64,000 nt of DNA from Streptomyces venezuelae. Lineage in GTDB: Bacteria > Actinomycetota > Actinomycetes > Streptomycetales > Streptomycetaceae. Positions 8,047 through 15,830 of the stretch are shown here, in pieces. The notes beneath the pieces were generated by a model, which saw nothing but the letters and a program-made list of their open reading frames with translations, did not search any database and was not told where the DNA came from. The position numbers and the translations under genes are program-made. The stretch is from assembly GCF_008642295.1 (NCBI RefSeq), contig NZ_CP029190.1:2700001-2764000 (forward strand), written 5' to 3'. Position 1 is the stretch's first letter; every line of letters starts with the position of its first letter.

Positions 8047-8322
8047 GTGCCCATTTCCGCGAACGAGGCCCGGCAGCGCTTCTACCCGCTGATCAAACGG
8101 GTCAACGAAGACCACGAGCCCATCGAGGTCACCTCCCGCGAGCACGGCGACGTCGTCATCATGTCCGCCGAGGACTTCCGTTCCTGGCAGGAGACCGTCT
8201 ATCTGCTGCGCTCGCCGCGCAACGCCCAGATCCTGATGGAGTCCATCGCGGAGCTGGACGCCGGCCACGGGCAGGCCAGGGAACTGATCGGCATCGAGGA
8301 CGACGAGGGCGCCGCCGCATGA
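8047..8322 (+). CDS. yefM: YefM/Phd-family antitoxin
   Basis: A 91-residue antitoxin. MPISANEARQRFYPLIKRVN is the Phd/YefM DNA-binding N-terminus, followed by EPIEVTSREHGDVVIMSAEDF, which is nearly invariant in YefM. The C-terminal acidic half would wrap and block the toxin. The GTG start follows GGAGG. The stop overlaps the toxin start by four bases (ATGA), the normal coupling for this type II toxin-antitoxin system. The complex is expected to repress its own promoter through the palindrome upstream. Confidence 0.95.
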   Translation: MPISANEARQRFYPLIKRVNEDHEPIEVTSREHGDVVIMSAEDFRSWQETVYLLRSPRNAQILMESIAELDAGHGQARELIGIEDDEGAAA

Positions 8323-8573
8323 AGGTGGTCTTCTCCGACGCCGCGTGGAACCAGTACACGTTCTGGGCCACGGCGGACCCCGAGGTCCTCAAGAGGATCA
8401 ACCGGCTGATCCAGGAGATCAAGCGAACGCCGTTCGAGGGGATCGGCAAGCCCGAGCCGCTCAAGGAAGGCCTGTCGGGATGGTGGTCCCGCAGGATCAC
8501 GGACGAGCACCGGCTCGTCTACCGCGTGCGGGACCAGGCCGTGGAAATCGCCCAGGCCCGCTACCACTACTGA
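8319..8573 (+). CDS. yoeB: YoeB-family ribosome-dependent mRNA interferase toxin
   Basis: An 84-residue toxin of the RelE/YoeB fold. Recognisable YoeB features are FSDAAWNQYTFW near the start, the central KPEPLKEGLSGWWSRRITDEHRLVYRV in two blocks, and the C-terminal ARYHY, with the catalytic Glu, Arg and terminal His expected for YoeB. These toxins bind the ribosomal A site and cleave mRNA. The protein is full length with no truncation, so the pair is probably functional. Confidence 0.95.
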   Translation: MKVVFSDAAWNQYTFWATADPEVLKRINRLIQEIKRTPFEGIGKPEPLKEGLSGWWSRRITDEHRLVYRVRDQAVEIAQARYHY

Positions 8574-8594
8574 GCCCCCTGCCCCCGCCCCGGT

Positions 8595-9485
8595 TCAGCG
8601 GAACACGGACGGCGGGGGTGCCGGGGACGGGGTGGCCGAGGCGTCGGCCACCGGGGTGGCGCCGCCGGCGAAGTCCGCGAGGGCCCGGCCGTGCTCGACC
8701 CGGCCCGGGTGGGGGTCGCTCGCCACCCGGCGGGTGAACTCGGCCAGCGGGAGCTCCCGGTCAGCGGCCACCAGCACCGCATTGCCGAATCGTTTCCCCC
8801 GCCAGACCACCGGATCCGCGGCCATCGCCAGCTGCCCGAACCGGGACGCCGCGGTGGCTATCTGCCCGCGCAGGTGGGCGAGCGGCGGCCCGTCGGCGAG
8901 GTTGGCCACGTACCAGCCGGTGGGCGACAGGGCCCGCCGTACGTCGTCCAGGAACTCGGCGCTGGTCAGGTGCGCCGGGGTGCGGGCCCCGCTGAACACG
9001 TCCGCGATCACCAGGTCCGCCCAGCCCTCCGGCACCTTGGCCAGGCCGGCCCGGGCATCCACCGCCCGCACCCGGACCCTGGCCTGCGGGTCCAGCGGCA
9101 GGTGCGCCCGTACGAAGGCCACCAGGCCCGCGTCGATCTCCACGATCTGCTGGCCGGAGCGCGGGCGGGTGGCGGCGGTGTACCGGGCGAGGGTGAAGGC
9201 ACCGCCGCCCAGGTGGAGCACGTTGAGGGGCTGCCGGGCCGGGGCGGCCAGGTCGATGAGGTGGCCGATCCGCCGCTGGTAGGCGAAGTCGAGATGGGTC
9301 GGCTCGTCCAGGTCCACATGGGACTGCGGGGCGCCGTCGATCAGCAGGGTCCAGGCATGGGCCCGCTCGCGGTCCGGGGCCAGCTCGGCGAGACCGCCGT
9401 CCACCTGCCCGCTGACCGCCTCGGAAGCCTCGCGTCCGGTTTCCCGTCCGGCTTCTCGTCCGCCTTTTCGCCTGCTCTTCGCCAC
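8595..9485 (-). CDS. Spermidine-synthase-like class I SAM-dependent transferase
   Basis: A 296-residue protein. After a low-complexity N-terminus with repeated GRE motifs (residues ~8-22), a Rossmann core follows: LNVLHLGGGAFTLARYTAA (nucleotide-binding loop), QQIVEIDAG (acidic residue at the end of strand 2) and WADLVIADVFSG. This is the fold of spermidine synthase and its many non-polyamine relatives. The standard spermidine synthase GGGDG signature is altered to GGGAF, so polyamine synthesis is doubtful. Its own GTG start begins 58 bases before the next leftward gene's end. The substrate is unknown. Confidence 0.8.
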   Translation of the reverse strand: MAKSRRKGGREAGRETGREASEAVSGQVDGGLAELAPDRERAHAWTLLIDGAPQSHVDLDEPTHLDFAYQRRIGHLIDLAAPARQPLNVLHLGGGAFTLARYTAATRPRSGQQIVEIDAGLVAFVRAHLPLDPQARVRVRAVDARAGLAKVPEGWADLVIADVFSGARTPAHLTSAEFLDDVRRALSPTGWYVANLADGPPLAHLRGQIATAASRFGQLAMAADPVVWRGKRFGNAVLVAADRELPLAEFTRRVASDPHPGRVEHGRALADFAGGATPVADASATPSPAPPPSVFR

Positions 9486-9542
9486 GCCCTCATTATGGCT
9501 GGTCAGCGCCGGTCAGGGCCGGTGAGCACCGGTCGGCGGCGG

Positions 9543-9938
9543 TCAGCGGCAGTTGTCGGCGGCCTCGATCAGACGGGCCGCCTCGCCGAGGGCGGCCCGC
9601 AGCACCTCCGGATCGGTCACCGGGTCCCCCGCCTCCGGGGGCAGCAGCCAGCCGGTGCTCGGAGTGCTCCCGGCGGGCGGCTCGCCGAACCGCATGCCGC
9701 GGCCGTTGGTCTGCGTACAGGCGCTGCCCGGCAGGTCCCAGGCATCGGCGGTGCCGGGCGGGACCAGGAAGCCGAGGGTGTCGCCCGAGCCGTCGTGCAG
9801 GACCGGACCCACCCCGGCCGCGGAGACCGCGGCCCGGCGGATGATGTCGACGGCCTCCAGGCCCTGCCGGGTGGGCACGGTCACAAGATCCGGGGCGGCG
9901 CCCGGTCCCGATGCGGTGCCCAGTGCGCTGTTCTCCAT
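9543..9938 (-). CDS. Small conserved actinobacterial protein, Prim-Pol-N-like
   Basis: A 131-residue protein beginning MENSALGTASGPGAAPD. The segments LVTVPTRQGLEAVDIIRRA, TLGFLVPPGTADAWDLPGS and STGWLLPPEAG resemble the small Streptomyces proteins annotated as bifunctional primase/polymerase N-terminal-like, which mostly lack the catalytic residues. A function in replication is therefore not inferred. The ATG at 9938 follows GGAGG with five bases; the TTG at 9998 is a less likely start. It is divergent from the XRE/TPR regulator gene. Confidence 0.6.
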   Translation of the reverse strand: MENSALGTASGPGAAPDLVTVPTRQGLEAVDIIRRAAVSAAGVGPVLHDGSGDTLGFLVPPGTADAWDLPGSACTQTNGRGMRFGEPPAGSTPSTGWLLPPEAGDPVTDPEVLRAALGEAARLIEAADNCR

Positions 9939-10185
9939 GCCGGCCTCCAACAAGGGAACCCCTCCTCCTGTGCTCCTTGACCACTCCTCAAGGTTCAACG
10001 CTCGGGAGCGTCAACGGTGGCGGCGACAGGCCGCCGCAAAGGATGGCAGTTCATGGCGGATCGCGGGTGAGATATCCGTTTTGTAGCCAAACGCCGTGTG
10101 GGGGACGTCCGACTGGCGGTACGTTCATGCGCGCCGGTACCCCACCAGCAACCGGCAGATACGTCTCGCCAGAGAGGCCACGTCG

Positions 10186-11526
10186 ATGACGGCGTCCCCC
10201 ATCGCGCTCACGCCCAACACCAGCTTCCGGTGGCTGCGCGGCCGGCACTCCCCCGCCGAGTTCGCGGCTCTGGTGCGCCGGGCGGCCCGGGACATCGGAG
10301 AAACGGTTTCCTGCGACGCGCGCTACATCGGCCGGGTCGAATCGGGCGAGATCCGCTGCCCCAACTACGCCTACGAGCGGGTGTTCCTGCACATGTTCCC
10401 CGGCCGCACCCTGGCCGACCTCGGCTTCTCCCCGCGCGAAGCGGTCCGCGGCCGGGACCGCCGGGACAGCCGGAACCCCAGCCGCCTGCCCGCCCCCACC
10501 CCCGTCTCCATCCCCACCCCCTCCGAGGAGAGCGACGTGCTGCGTCGCGCGTTCATGGCCGGCGGCTCGGCCACGGTGGCCGCCGCCACCCTCAACCTCA
10601 GCCTGCTCGGCGACCACCGCAGGGTGCCCGGCCGGGCCGGCGAGTCCGAGGCCGCCGCCGTCGAGGCAGCCGTACGCCAGATCCGGCTGCTGGACGACCG
10701 GCACGGCGCGGACACCCTCTACCGGCGGGCCGCCGAACCGCTGCGCACGGCCTATGCCCTGCTGGACGCCGGGGCGACCCGCCAGTCCACCGAGGACCGG
10801 CTGCACGCGGGCGCGGGCGAACTGGCCCTCTCGGTGGGCTGGCTGGCGCACGACTCGGGCCGGTTCCAGGACGCCCGCTCGCACTACGCCGAAGCCCTGG
10901 CCACCTCCCGGGTCTCGGGCGATGCGGCCCTCGAAGCGCACGCCTTCAGCAACACCGCCTTCCTGGCCCGGGACTGCGGGCGCCCCCGGGAGGCGGTCCG
11001 GGCCGCCCAGGCGGGCCTGCGGGCGGCCCGCACCCTGGGGTCGGCACGGCTGCTGTCCCTGCTCTGCCTCCGGGAGGCGGGCGGCTGGGCGGGCCTGGCG
11101 GACCGGCGGTCCTGCGAGGAGGCCCTGAGCCGGGCGCACACCCACTTCTCCCGCGGCCCCGCCGCGGCCGACCCCGAGTGGATGTCCTTCTTCGGGGAGG
11201 CCGAGCTGGAGTCCCTGGAGTCCCGCTGCTGGGCCGCGCTCGGCGAATACGGCCGGGCCGCCCGGCACGCCCGCCGCGCGGCCGACCTCCAGGACCCGCA
11301 CTTCACCCGGAACCTGGCGCTCTACACCGCCGAACTGGCCGAGGACCTGGCCCGGGCGGGCGCCCCCGACGAGGCCGCCTGGGCCGGCCAGCGGGTCCTG
11401 GACCACCTCGCCGAGGTCCGCTCCACCCGGATCAGCTCCATGCTGTCGGCCACCGCCCGCACCCTGATCCCCCACCAGCGCTCCCCCCGCGTCAGCGCCT
11501 TCCTGGCCCGCCACGCGGAGGCCTGA
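10186..11526 (+). CDS. XRE-type regulator with TPR domain (NsdA/NsdB-like)
   Basis: A 446-residue protein. The N-terminus (~1-85) is a helix-turn-helix-like region with FAALVRRAARDIGETVSCD and ARYIGRVESGEIRCPN, typical of XRE regulators. A hydrophobic Ala-rich segment (~125-145, FMAGGSATVAAATLNLSLLG) separates it from a long helical repeat region (~165-440) with TPR-like motifs such as DARSHYAEALATSR. This layout matches Streptomyces differentiation regulators of the NsdA type. The ATG at 10186 follows AGAGAGG; longer upstream starts are rejected. It is divergent from a Prim-Pol-like gene. Confidence 0.75.
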   Translation: MTASPIALTPNTSFRWLRGRHSPAEFAALVRRAARDIGETVSCDARYIGRVESGEIRCPNYAYERVFLHMFPGRTLADLGFSPREAVRGRDRRDSRNPSRLPAPTPVSIPTPSEESDVLRRAFMAGGSATVAAATLNLSLLGDHRRVPGRAGESEAAAVEAAVRQIRLLDDRHGADTLYRRAAEPLRTAYALLDAGATRQSTEDRLHAGAGELALSVGWLAHDSGRFQDARSHYAEALATSRVSGDAALEAHAFSNTAFLARDCGRPREAVRAAQAGLRAARTLGSARLLSLLCLREAGGWAGLADRRSCEEALSRAHTHFSRGPAAADPEWMSFFGEAELESLESRCWAALGEYGRAARHARRAADLQDPHFTRNLALYTAELAEDLARAGAPDEAAWAGQRVLDHLAEVRSTRISSMLSATARTLIPHQRSPRVSAFLARHAEA

Positions 11527-11534
11527 AAAAGGGG

Positions 11535-11582
11535 GCGCCTCAGCCAGGCGCCTCAGCCGCCTCAGGCGCCTCAGCCGTCTCA
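11535..11582. repeat. Short GCGCCTCAGCC direct repeats in a convergent gap
   Basis: The 50-base gap between two convergent genes contains three imperfect copies of GCGCCTCAGCC plus related CTCAG units. It may be simple slippage-derived repeat; some pairing is possible but no clean terminator hairpin is seen. Confidence 0.5.
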
Positions 11583-12173
11583 GTCCAGGTGACCGGTGTC
11601 ATTCCAGCGTTCCAGGGCCGGGGCTCCGTACGCCCAGCCCAGGATCGACAGGGAGGTCGGGTCCAGGCGGATGCGGGCGCCGAAGGAGGCGTCCAGGCCG
11701 AGCCAGCGGGCGGCCAGGGTCCGCAGGATGTGGCCGTGGGCGAAGACCAGGACGTCGCGTTCGGCCGAGCGGGCCCAGGCGACCACCTCGTCGGCGCGGG
11801 CGGCGGCCTGGGCGATCGACTCGCCGCCCTGGGCCCCGTCGCGCCAGAGCAGCCAGCCGGGGCGGACGGCGTGGATCTCGGCCGGGGTCATGCCCTCGTA
11901 GTCGCCGTAGTCCCACTCCATCAGCGCGTCCCACGGTTCGGCCTGTACGCCGAACCCGGCCAGGTCGCAGGTCTCGCTGGCGCGGACCAGCGGGCTGGTG
12001 CGGACCTCCAGGCCGGGCAGGCCCGACCACGGCTCCCGGGCCAGGCGCTCGCCGAGCAGTTTGGCGCCGCGCTTCCCCTCTTCGAGCAGCGGGATGTCCG
12101 TCCGGCCCGTGTGCTTGCCGGACAGCGACCAGGCCGTCTGTCCGTGACGGACCAGCAGGATGCGCGGGGCCAT
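11580..12173 (-). CDS. Histidine phosphatase (phosphoglycerate-mutase-like)
   Basis: A 197-residue enzyme of the histidine phosphatase branch 1. The catalytic RHG motif is in [19 protein letters not shown], the second Arg is in [13 protein letters not shown], the acidic residue is in [12 protein letters not shown], and the second His is in [13 protein letters not shown]. It acts on phosphomonoesters; a cofactor-independent phosphatase role such as SixA/CobC-like is possible. The N-terminus [11 protein letters not shown] is typical. It converges on the XRE/TPR gene and is divergent from the PAP2 gene. Confidence 0.9.
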   Translation of the reverse strand: MAPRILLVRHGQTAWSLSGKHTGRTDIPLLEEGKRGAKLLGERLAREPWSGLPGLEVRTSPLVRASETCDLAGFGVQAEPWDALMEWDYGDYEGMTPAEIHAVRPGWLLWRDGAQGGESIAQAAARADEVVAWARSAERDVLVFAHGHILRTLAARWLGLDASFGARIRLDPTSLSILGWAYGAPALERWNDTGHLD

Positions 12174-12272
12174 GTCTGTTTCTCCCGGGTTCGTGCCTGT
12201 TGTGTCGTCCGACCATCATCCAATACGTGAACCGCGGGCAACCCAACCGCTCATGCATTCGTCTTACGCCGT

Positions 12273-13106
12273 ATGACTGAACGGCACCGGCCCACCCGTT
12301 GGTGGGCCGAACTGCTGCTGCTGGGCCTCCTCTACGGCGCGTACTCCGGCGGCAGACTCCTCGCGCGCGGCGACGTACAGCTCGCCATCGACCACGGCCT
12401 CGCCATCCTGCACTACGAGCACGTGCTCGGCATGGACTTCGAACGGCCCCTCAACCGGCTGTTCACCGCGCAGACCTGGATCGGCGTCCCCGCGGACTTC
12501 GTCTACGCCTCGCTGCACTACCTGGTCACCCCCGCCGTCCTGATCTGGCTCTGGTTCCGCCGGCCGGCCCACTACCGGGCCGCGCGCACCTGGCTGGCCC
12601 TGTCCACCCTGCTGGGTCTGGTCGGCTTCACCCTGATGCCGACCTGCCCGCCGCGGCTGCTCGACGCCGCGCACGGGTTCACCGACACGATGGCGCAGTA
12701 CAGCACGTACGGCTGGTGGGGCGCGGAGGCCAGCGCACCGCGCGGGATGGGCTCGTTCACCAACCAGTACGCCGCCATGCCGAGCCTGCACGTGGGCTGG
12801 GCGCTGTGGTGCGGGGTGATGCTCTGGATGCACGGCAGGAAGCCCCTCGCCAAGGCGGCCGGAGTCCTGTATCCGCTGGTCACGACGGTGGTCGTGATGG
12901 GCACCGCCAATCACTACTTCCTGGACGCGGTGGCCGGGGCCGCCGTGATGGGGGCCGGGTTCCTGCTGGCCCGCAGGGTCTCGGGGAGGGTCGGTTTCCG
13001 CCGCAGGACCCCGATTGTCAGTGGCGGATGGGACACTTCCGCGGGTGAGCTCCTACCCGCCCAGCGGCCCTCCGCAGACGACGACTCTCCGGCAGCGGCT
13101 CGCTGA
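12273..13106 (+). CDS. PAP2-superfamily membrane phosphatase (inositol phosphorylceramide synthase-like)
   Basis: A 277-residue integral membrane protein with about six helices. PAP2 signature residues are present: AMPSLHVGWALWCG (S-x-H motif, around 163-176) and TANHYFLDAVAGA (H-x5-D motif, around 211-223). The region between helices matches the IPC synthase/aureobasidin-resistance branch, with FTLMPTCPPRLL. It probably dephosphorylates or transfers lipid phosphates at the outer face. The C-terminal ~40 residues are hydrophilic and overlap the start of the next gene by 62 bases, which suggests co-transcription. Confidence 0.85.
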   Translation: MTERHRPTRWWAELLLLGLLYGAYSGGRLLARGDVQLAIDHGLAILHYEHVLGMDFERPLNRLFTAQTWIGVPADFVYASLHYLVTPAVLIWLWFRRPAHYRAARTWLALSTLLGLVGFTLMPTCPPRLLDAAHGFTDTMAQYSTYGWWGAEASAPRGMGSFTNQYAAMPSLHVGWALWCGVMLWMHGRKPLAKAAGVLYPLVTTVVVMGTANHYFLDAVAGAAVMGAGFLLARRVSGRVGFRRRTPIVSGGWDTSAGELLPAQRPSADDDSPAAAR

Positions 13107-14259
13107 TCTGCGCGGCCCCGCCGTGCCGCCCCGCCCGTTGGACGCCCGAGCGCTCGCGGCCCTGGCGGCCAACCCCGGCTGTGGCAGACGCGCCCTGCTG
13201 GACGGTGCCGGCGTGGACAAGACCGTCCTCGCCGCGGCACTCGGTACCCCGGCCGCCTTCGGACAGTCACAGTTCGCGATCGTCCGCGGAAACTCCTTCG
13301 AGGCGAAGGTCAAGGGCGACGGCGGGGCCGAGCTGCTGCGGCTGCTGTACGAGCGGCTCGGCGCGGGCGCCGAGCCCCCGGCCGGTGGGATCCGGCTCCC
13401 CGACCTCACCGCGGCCGGCCCCGACGGCCGGGCCGGCCGTACCGCGCTGGCCCTGCGCGAGGCCACCGAAGCCGCCGCGGCGGAGCGGGCCTGGACTTTC
13501 CTGGACCATCCGATGCTGGTCCTGGAGGTCGCCGGCACCCCGGCCTACCTGGAGCCGGACGCGATCGTGGTGCACCCCGACGGCCGCTGGACGGTCGTCG
13601 AGATCAAATCCTTCCCGATGATCGACGGCTCGGCAGACGCGGCCAAGGTCGGCGCCGCCGCCCGCCAGGCGGCGGTGTACCTGCTCGCCCTGGAGCGGAC
13701 CGCCAACCGGGTGGCGGGGGCCTCCGTCGGCCACCAGGCCCTGCTGGTCTGTCCGAAGGACTTCTCCAACCTGCCCACCGCCGCGGTGCTCGACCTCCGC
13801 AAGCAGCGTGCGGTCACCCGGCGCCAGCTGGACCGGCTCACCCGGGTGGAGGAGCTGGCCGCGGCCCTGCCCGAGGGCCTGAGCTTCGACCCCGGCCGGC
13901 CCGCCGAGGAGCTGGCCGAGGCGGTCGACGCGGTCGACGCGGCGTACGCACCGGACTGCCTGGCCGCCTGCGAACTCGCCTTCCACTGCCGGCAGCGGGC
14001 CCGGGAGGCCGGCACCGTGACGGTCCTGGGCCGGTCGGTACGGGGCGAGCTCGGCATGCTCGGCACCGTCGGCGCGGCCCTCGCGGCGGCCGACGGCCGG
14101 CCGCCACAGGAGGACTGCACCGGCGAGGCCGCGGACCCGACCACCGCCGAAGCCCTGCGGCGGGCGGCCCGGCTGCGGGCCGAGGCCCTGGAGTCCGCCA
14201 CCGTACTGCCGTACCAGCGGCCCCGCCCCCGACCGGAGGCCCCGGAATGCCCCTGCTGA
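13045..14259 (+). CDS. Cas4/AddB-like PD-(D/E)XK nuclease with Fe-S cysteines
   Basis: A 404-residue protein. It holds the full RecB/Cas4-type nuclease set: motif I Glu86 (RGNSFEAKV), Asp172 in LEPDAIVV, the Glu186-Ile-Lys188 of WTVVEIKSF, and the Q-x3-Y motif (Gln208, Tyr212). Four cysteines, Cys46 (NPGCGRRALL) and Cys305/309/315 (DCLAACELAFHC), match the one-plus-three pattern that binds a 4Fe-4S cluster in Cas4, AddB and Dna2. It is predicted to be a DNA exonuclease. The GTG at 13045 is preferred; GTG 13021 and TTG 13015 are possible. Its stop overlaps the next gene by 13 bases. Confidence 0.85.
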   Translation: MSSYPPSGPPQTTTLRQRLADLRGPAVPPRPLDARALAALAANPGCGRRALLDGAGVDKTVLAAALGTPAAFGQSQFAIVRGNSFEAKVKGDGGAELLRLLYERLGAGAEPPAGGIRLPDLTAAGPDGRAGRTALALREATEAAAAERAWTFLDHPMLVLEVAGTPAYLEPDAIVVHPDGRWTVVEIKSFPMIDGSADAAKVGAAARQAAVYLLALERTANRVAGASVGHQALLVCPKDFSNLPTAAVLDLRKQRAVTRRQLDRLTRVEELAAALPEGLSFDPGRPAEELAEAVDAVDAAYAPDCLAACELAFHCRQRAREAGTVTVLGRSVRGELGMLGTVGAALAAADGRPPQEDCTGEAADPTTAEALRRAARLRAEALESATVLPYQRPRPRPEAPECPC

Positions 14260-15830
14260 GCACCCTGGCCCGGCTGGAGGCGGTCCGCGCCGGGCGGGCC
14301 CAGCCGCTGACGACCGTACGGCACCGGCATCTGAGCGGGCAGCCGCTGGTCTTCGTCCCGCTGACCACGGCAGGCGAGGCGGGCGCCCCGCTCGGCGCGA
14401 TGGTCGGCACCGACCGGGACGACCCGCGGATCCTCGTCATACCGCAGCCGCGCGACCGCGATCTGCGCTGGGAGTTCCTGGCCGAGCTGGCGACCCATGT
14501 GATGCCGTACCTGGAGGGGTACGCGGACGTGGTGGAGCCGGCCGAGCGGACCGAGACCGACCCGGAGTCCGGGAAGCGGGTCAAGGTCGAGACCGAGCTG
14601 TGCACGGACGCCCCGCAGCTGATCGTGCCCAGCCGCGCGGGAATCGAGTACGTACGGCTGCTGGGCCGGTCCATGCGGTTCCGCCGGACCGCGGAGCAGG
14701 ACCCGGAGGCCGCCTACCCGGTCCCGTCCCAGGTCCCGCTGCTGGGCCGCTGGTTCACCCATCTCGCCGAGCGGTCCCGGGTGCCGGGGTCCTCGATGCT
14801 GCTGTCGGCGACGGACCTGCTGACCCGGCACTGGGCCACCGGCCAGAGCAGCCTGGAGGACCAGCACCTGGCCGCCCTGCTGGCCTGGATCGACCCGCCG
14901 GCGGGCCGCTCGGGGGCCGAGGAGGCGCTACGGGCGGAGCTGGCCCGGGACGCGTCGGGGCAGCTGCTGGTACCGCCGGCCGGACCGGCCACCGACCCGG
15001 CCTTCGACAACAGGCTGCTGGCCCCGGCGATGGCGAAGTTCGACGCGGCGCGGGCGGAGAGGGACCTGGACCGGCCCCGGCAGGCCGGACACGTCGCAGA
15101 GGCCGAACGGGCGATCCGGCAGCTGGTGGCGGAGCAGATGTCCGCCACCTGGGATGCGGTGTGGACGGCGATCGACCTCCTGCGCACGCTGCCGCCGGGC
15201 GGGCGTACGGAGGAGCGCTGGACCCGGGACCGCTGGTCGTTCACCGGCCACCGGGACCGGGTGCGGGCGGGCGAACCCCCGCAGCCCCGCCGCGACGACG
15301 CGGTGACGGCGGCCCAGAAGCTGGCCGCCCGGGAGACCGAACAGGCCCGGCTGGACGCCCAGGAGGCCCTGGACGACCCGCTGGTCATGGCCGGCCGCCG
15401 GCTGGCGGGCGAGGCCTTCGCCGGCGAGGTCACCGAGGTGGTGATGGCGTGGACGGAGTCGAAGCGGCCGAGCCCGCGCCCGCTGGTGACGGTGGCGACC
15501 GAGGACCGGCCGCAACTGCCGGAGGGCGGCGGCGGGAAGGTGTACCGCTCGCTGGACGGCCGCCCGCAGACAGCCGAGTTCGTGCGCGTGGAGGAGGGCG
15601 GTCTGCTGGTCCTGCGGCTGCTGGACAAGATGGGGCGGGGCCGGGATCCCGAGCCCGGTTCGGTGCCGGAGAAGGGCGACCGGGTGTGCTGGACGCTGTT
15701 CGAGCACGATGCGCGCGGCGGCCCGAAGCTGCCCGACCCGGAGCACACCCCGTGGACCCATGGCGGGCCGCCCGGCTCCGCGACCGCCCCGCCGCTGCCC
15801 GATGCCGTGACCGACGAGGACCTCCTGTGA
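14247..15830 (+). CDS. Unrecognised protein between nuclease and helicase
   Basis: A 527-residue protein with no recognised domain and no signal peptide or membrane helix. The first half is mixed alpha/beta (RHLSGQPLVFVPLTTAG, RILVIPQPRDRDLRWEFLAE). A charged, Arg/Glu/Ala-rich helical section at ~270-400 could be a coiled coil, followed by a C-terminal small beta domain (KVYRSLDGRPQTAEFVRVEE) ending with CWTLFEHDARGG. It overlaps both flanking genes, including a GTGA junction with the helicase, so it is almost surely a stoichiometric partner in the same complex. A DNA-binding or scaffolding subunit is an inference only. Confidence 0.8.
   Translation: MPLLSTLARLEAVRAGRAQPLTTVRHRHLSGQPLVFVPLTTAGEAGAPLGAMVGTDRDDPRILVIPQPRDRDLRWEFLAELATHVMPYLEGYADVVEPAERTETDPESGKRVKVETELCTDAPQLIVPSRAGIEYVRLLGRSMRFRRTAEQDPEAAYPVPSQVPLLGRWFTHLAERSRVPGSSMLLSATDLLTRHWATGQSSLEDQHLAALLAWIDPPAGRSGAEEALRAELARDASGQLLVPPAGPATDPAFDNRLLAPAMAKFDAARAERDLDRPRQAGHVAEAERAIRQLVAEQMSATWDAVWTAIDLLRTLPPGGRTEERWTRDRWSFTGHRDRVRAGEPPQPRRDDAVTAAQKLAARETEQARLDAQEALDDPLVMAGRRLAGEAFAGEVTEVVMAWTESKRPSPRPLVTVATEDRPQLPEGGGGKVYRSLDGRPQTAEFVRVEEGGLLVLRLLDKMGRGRDPEPGSVPEKGDRVCWTLFEHDARGGPKLPDPEHTPWTHGGPPGSATAPPLPDAVTDEDLL

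Noticed and set aside
13015..13045. Upstream start (TTG 13015 or GTG 13021) for the nuclease
   Set aside because: Possible, but it lengthens a disordered tail and has no better ribosome site; the GTG at 13045 is kept.
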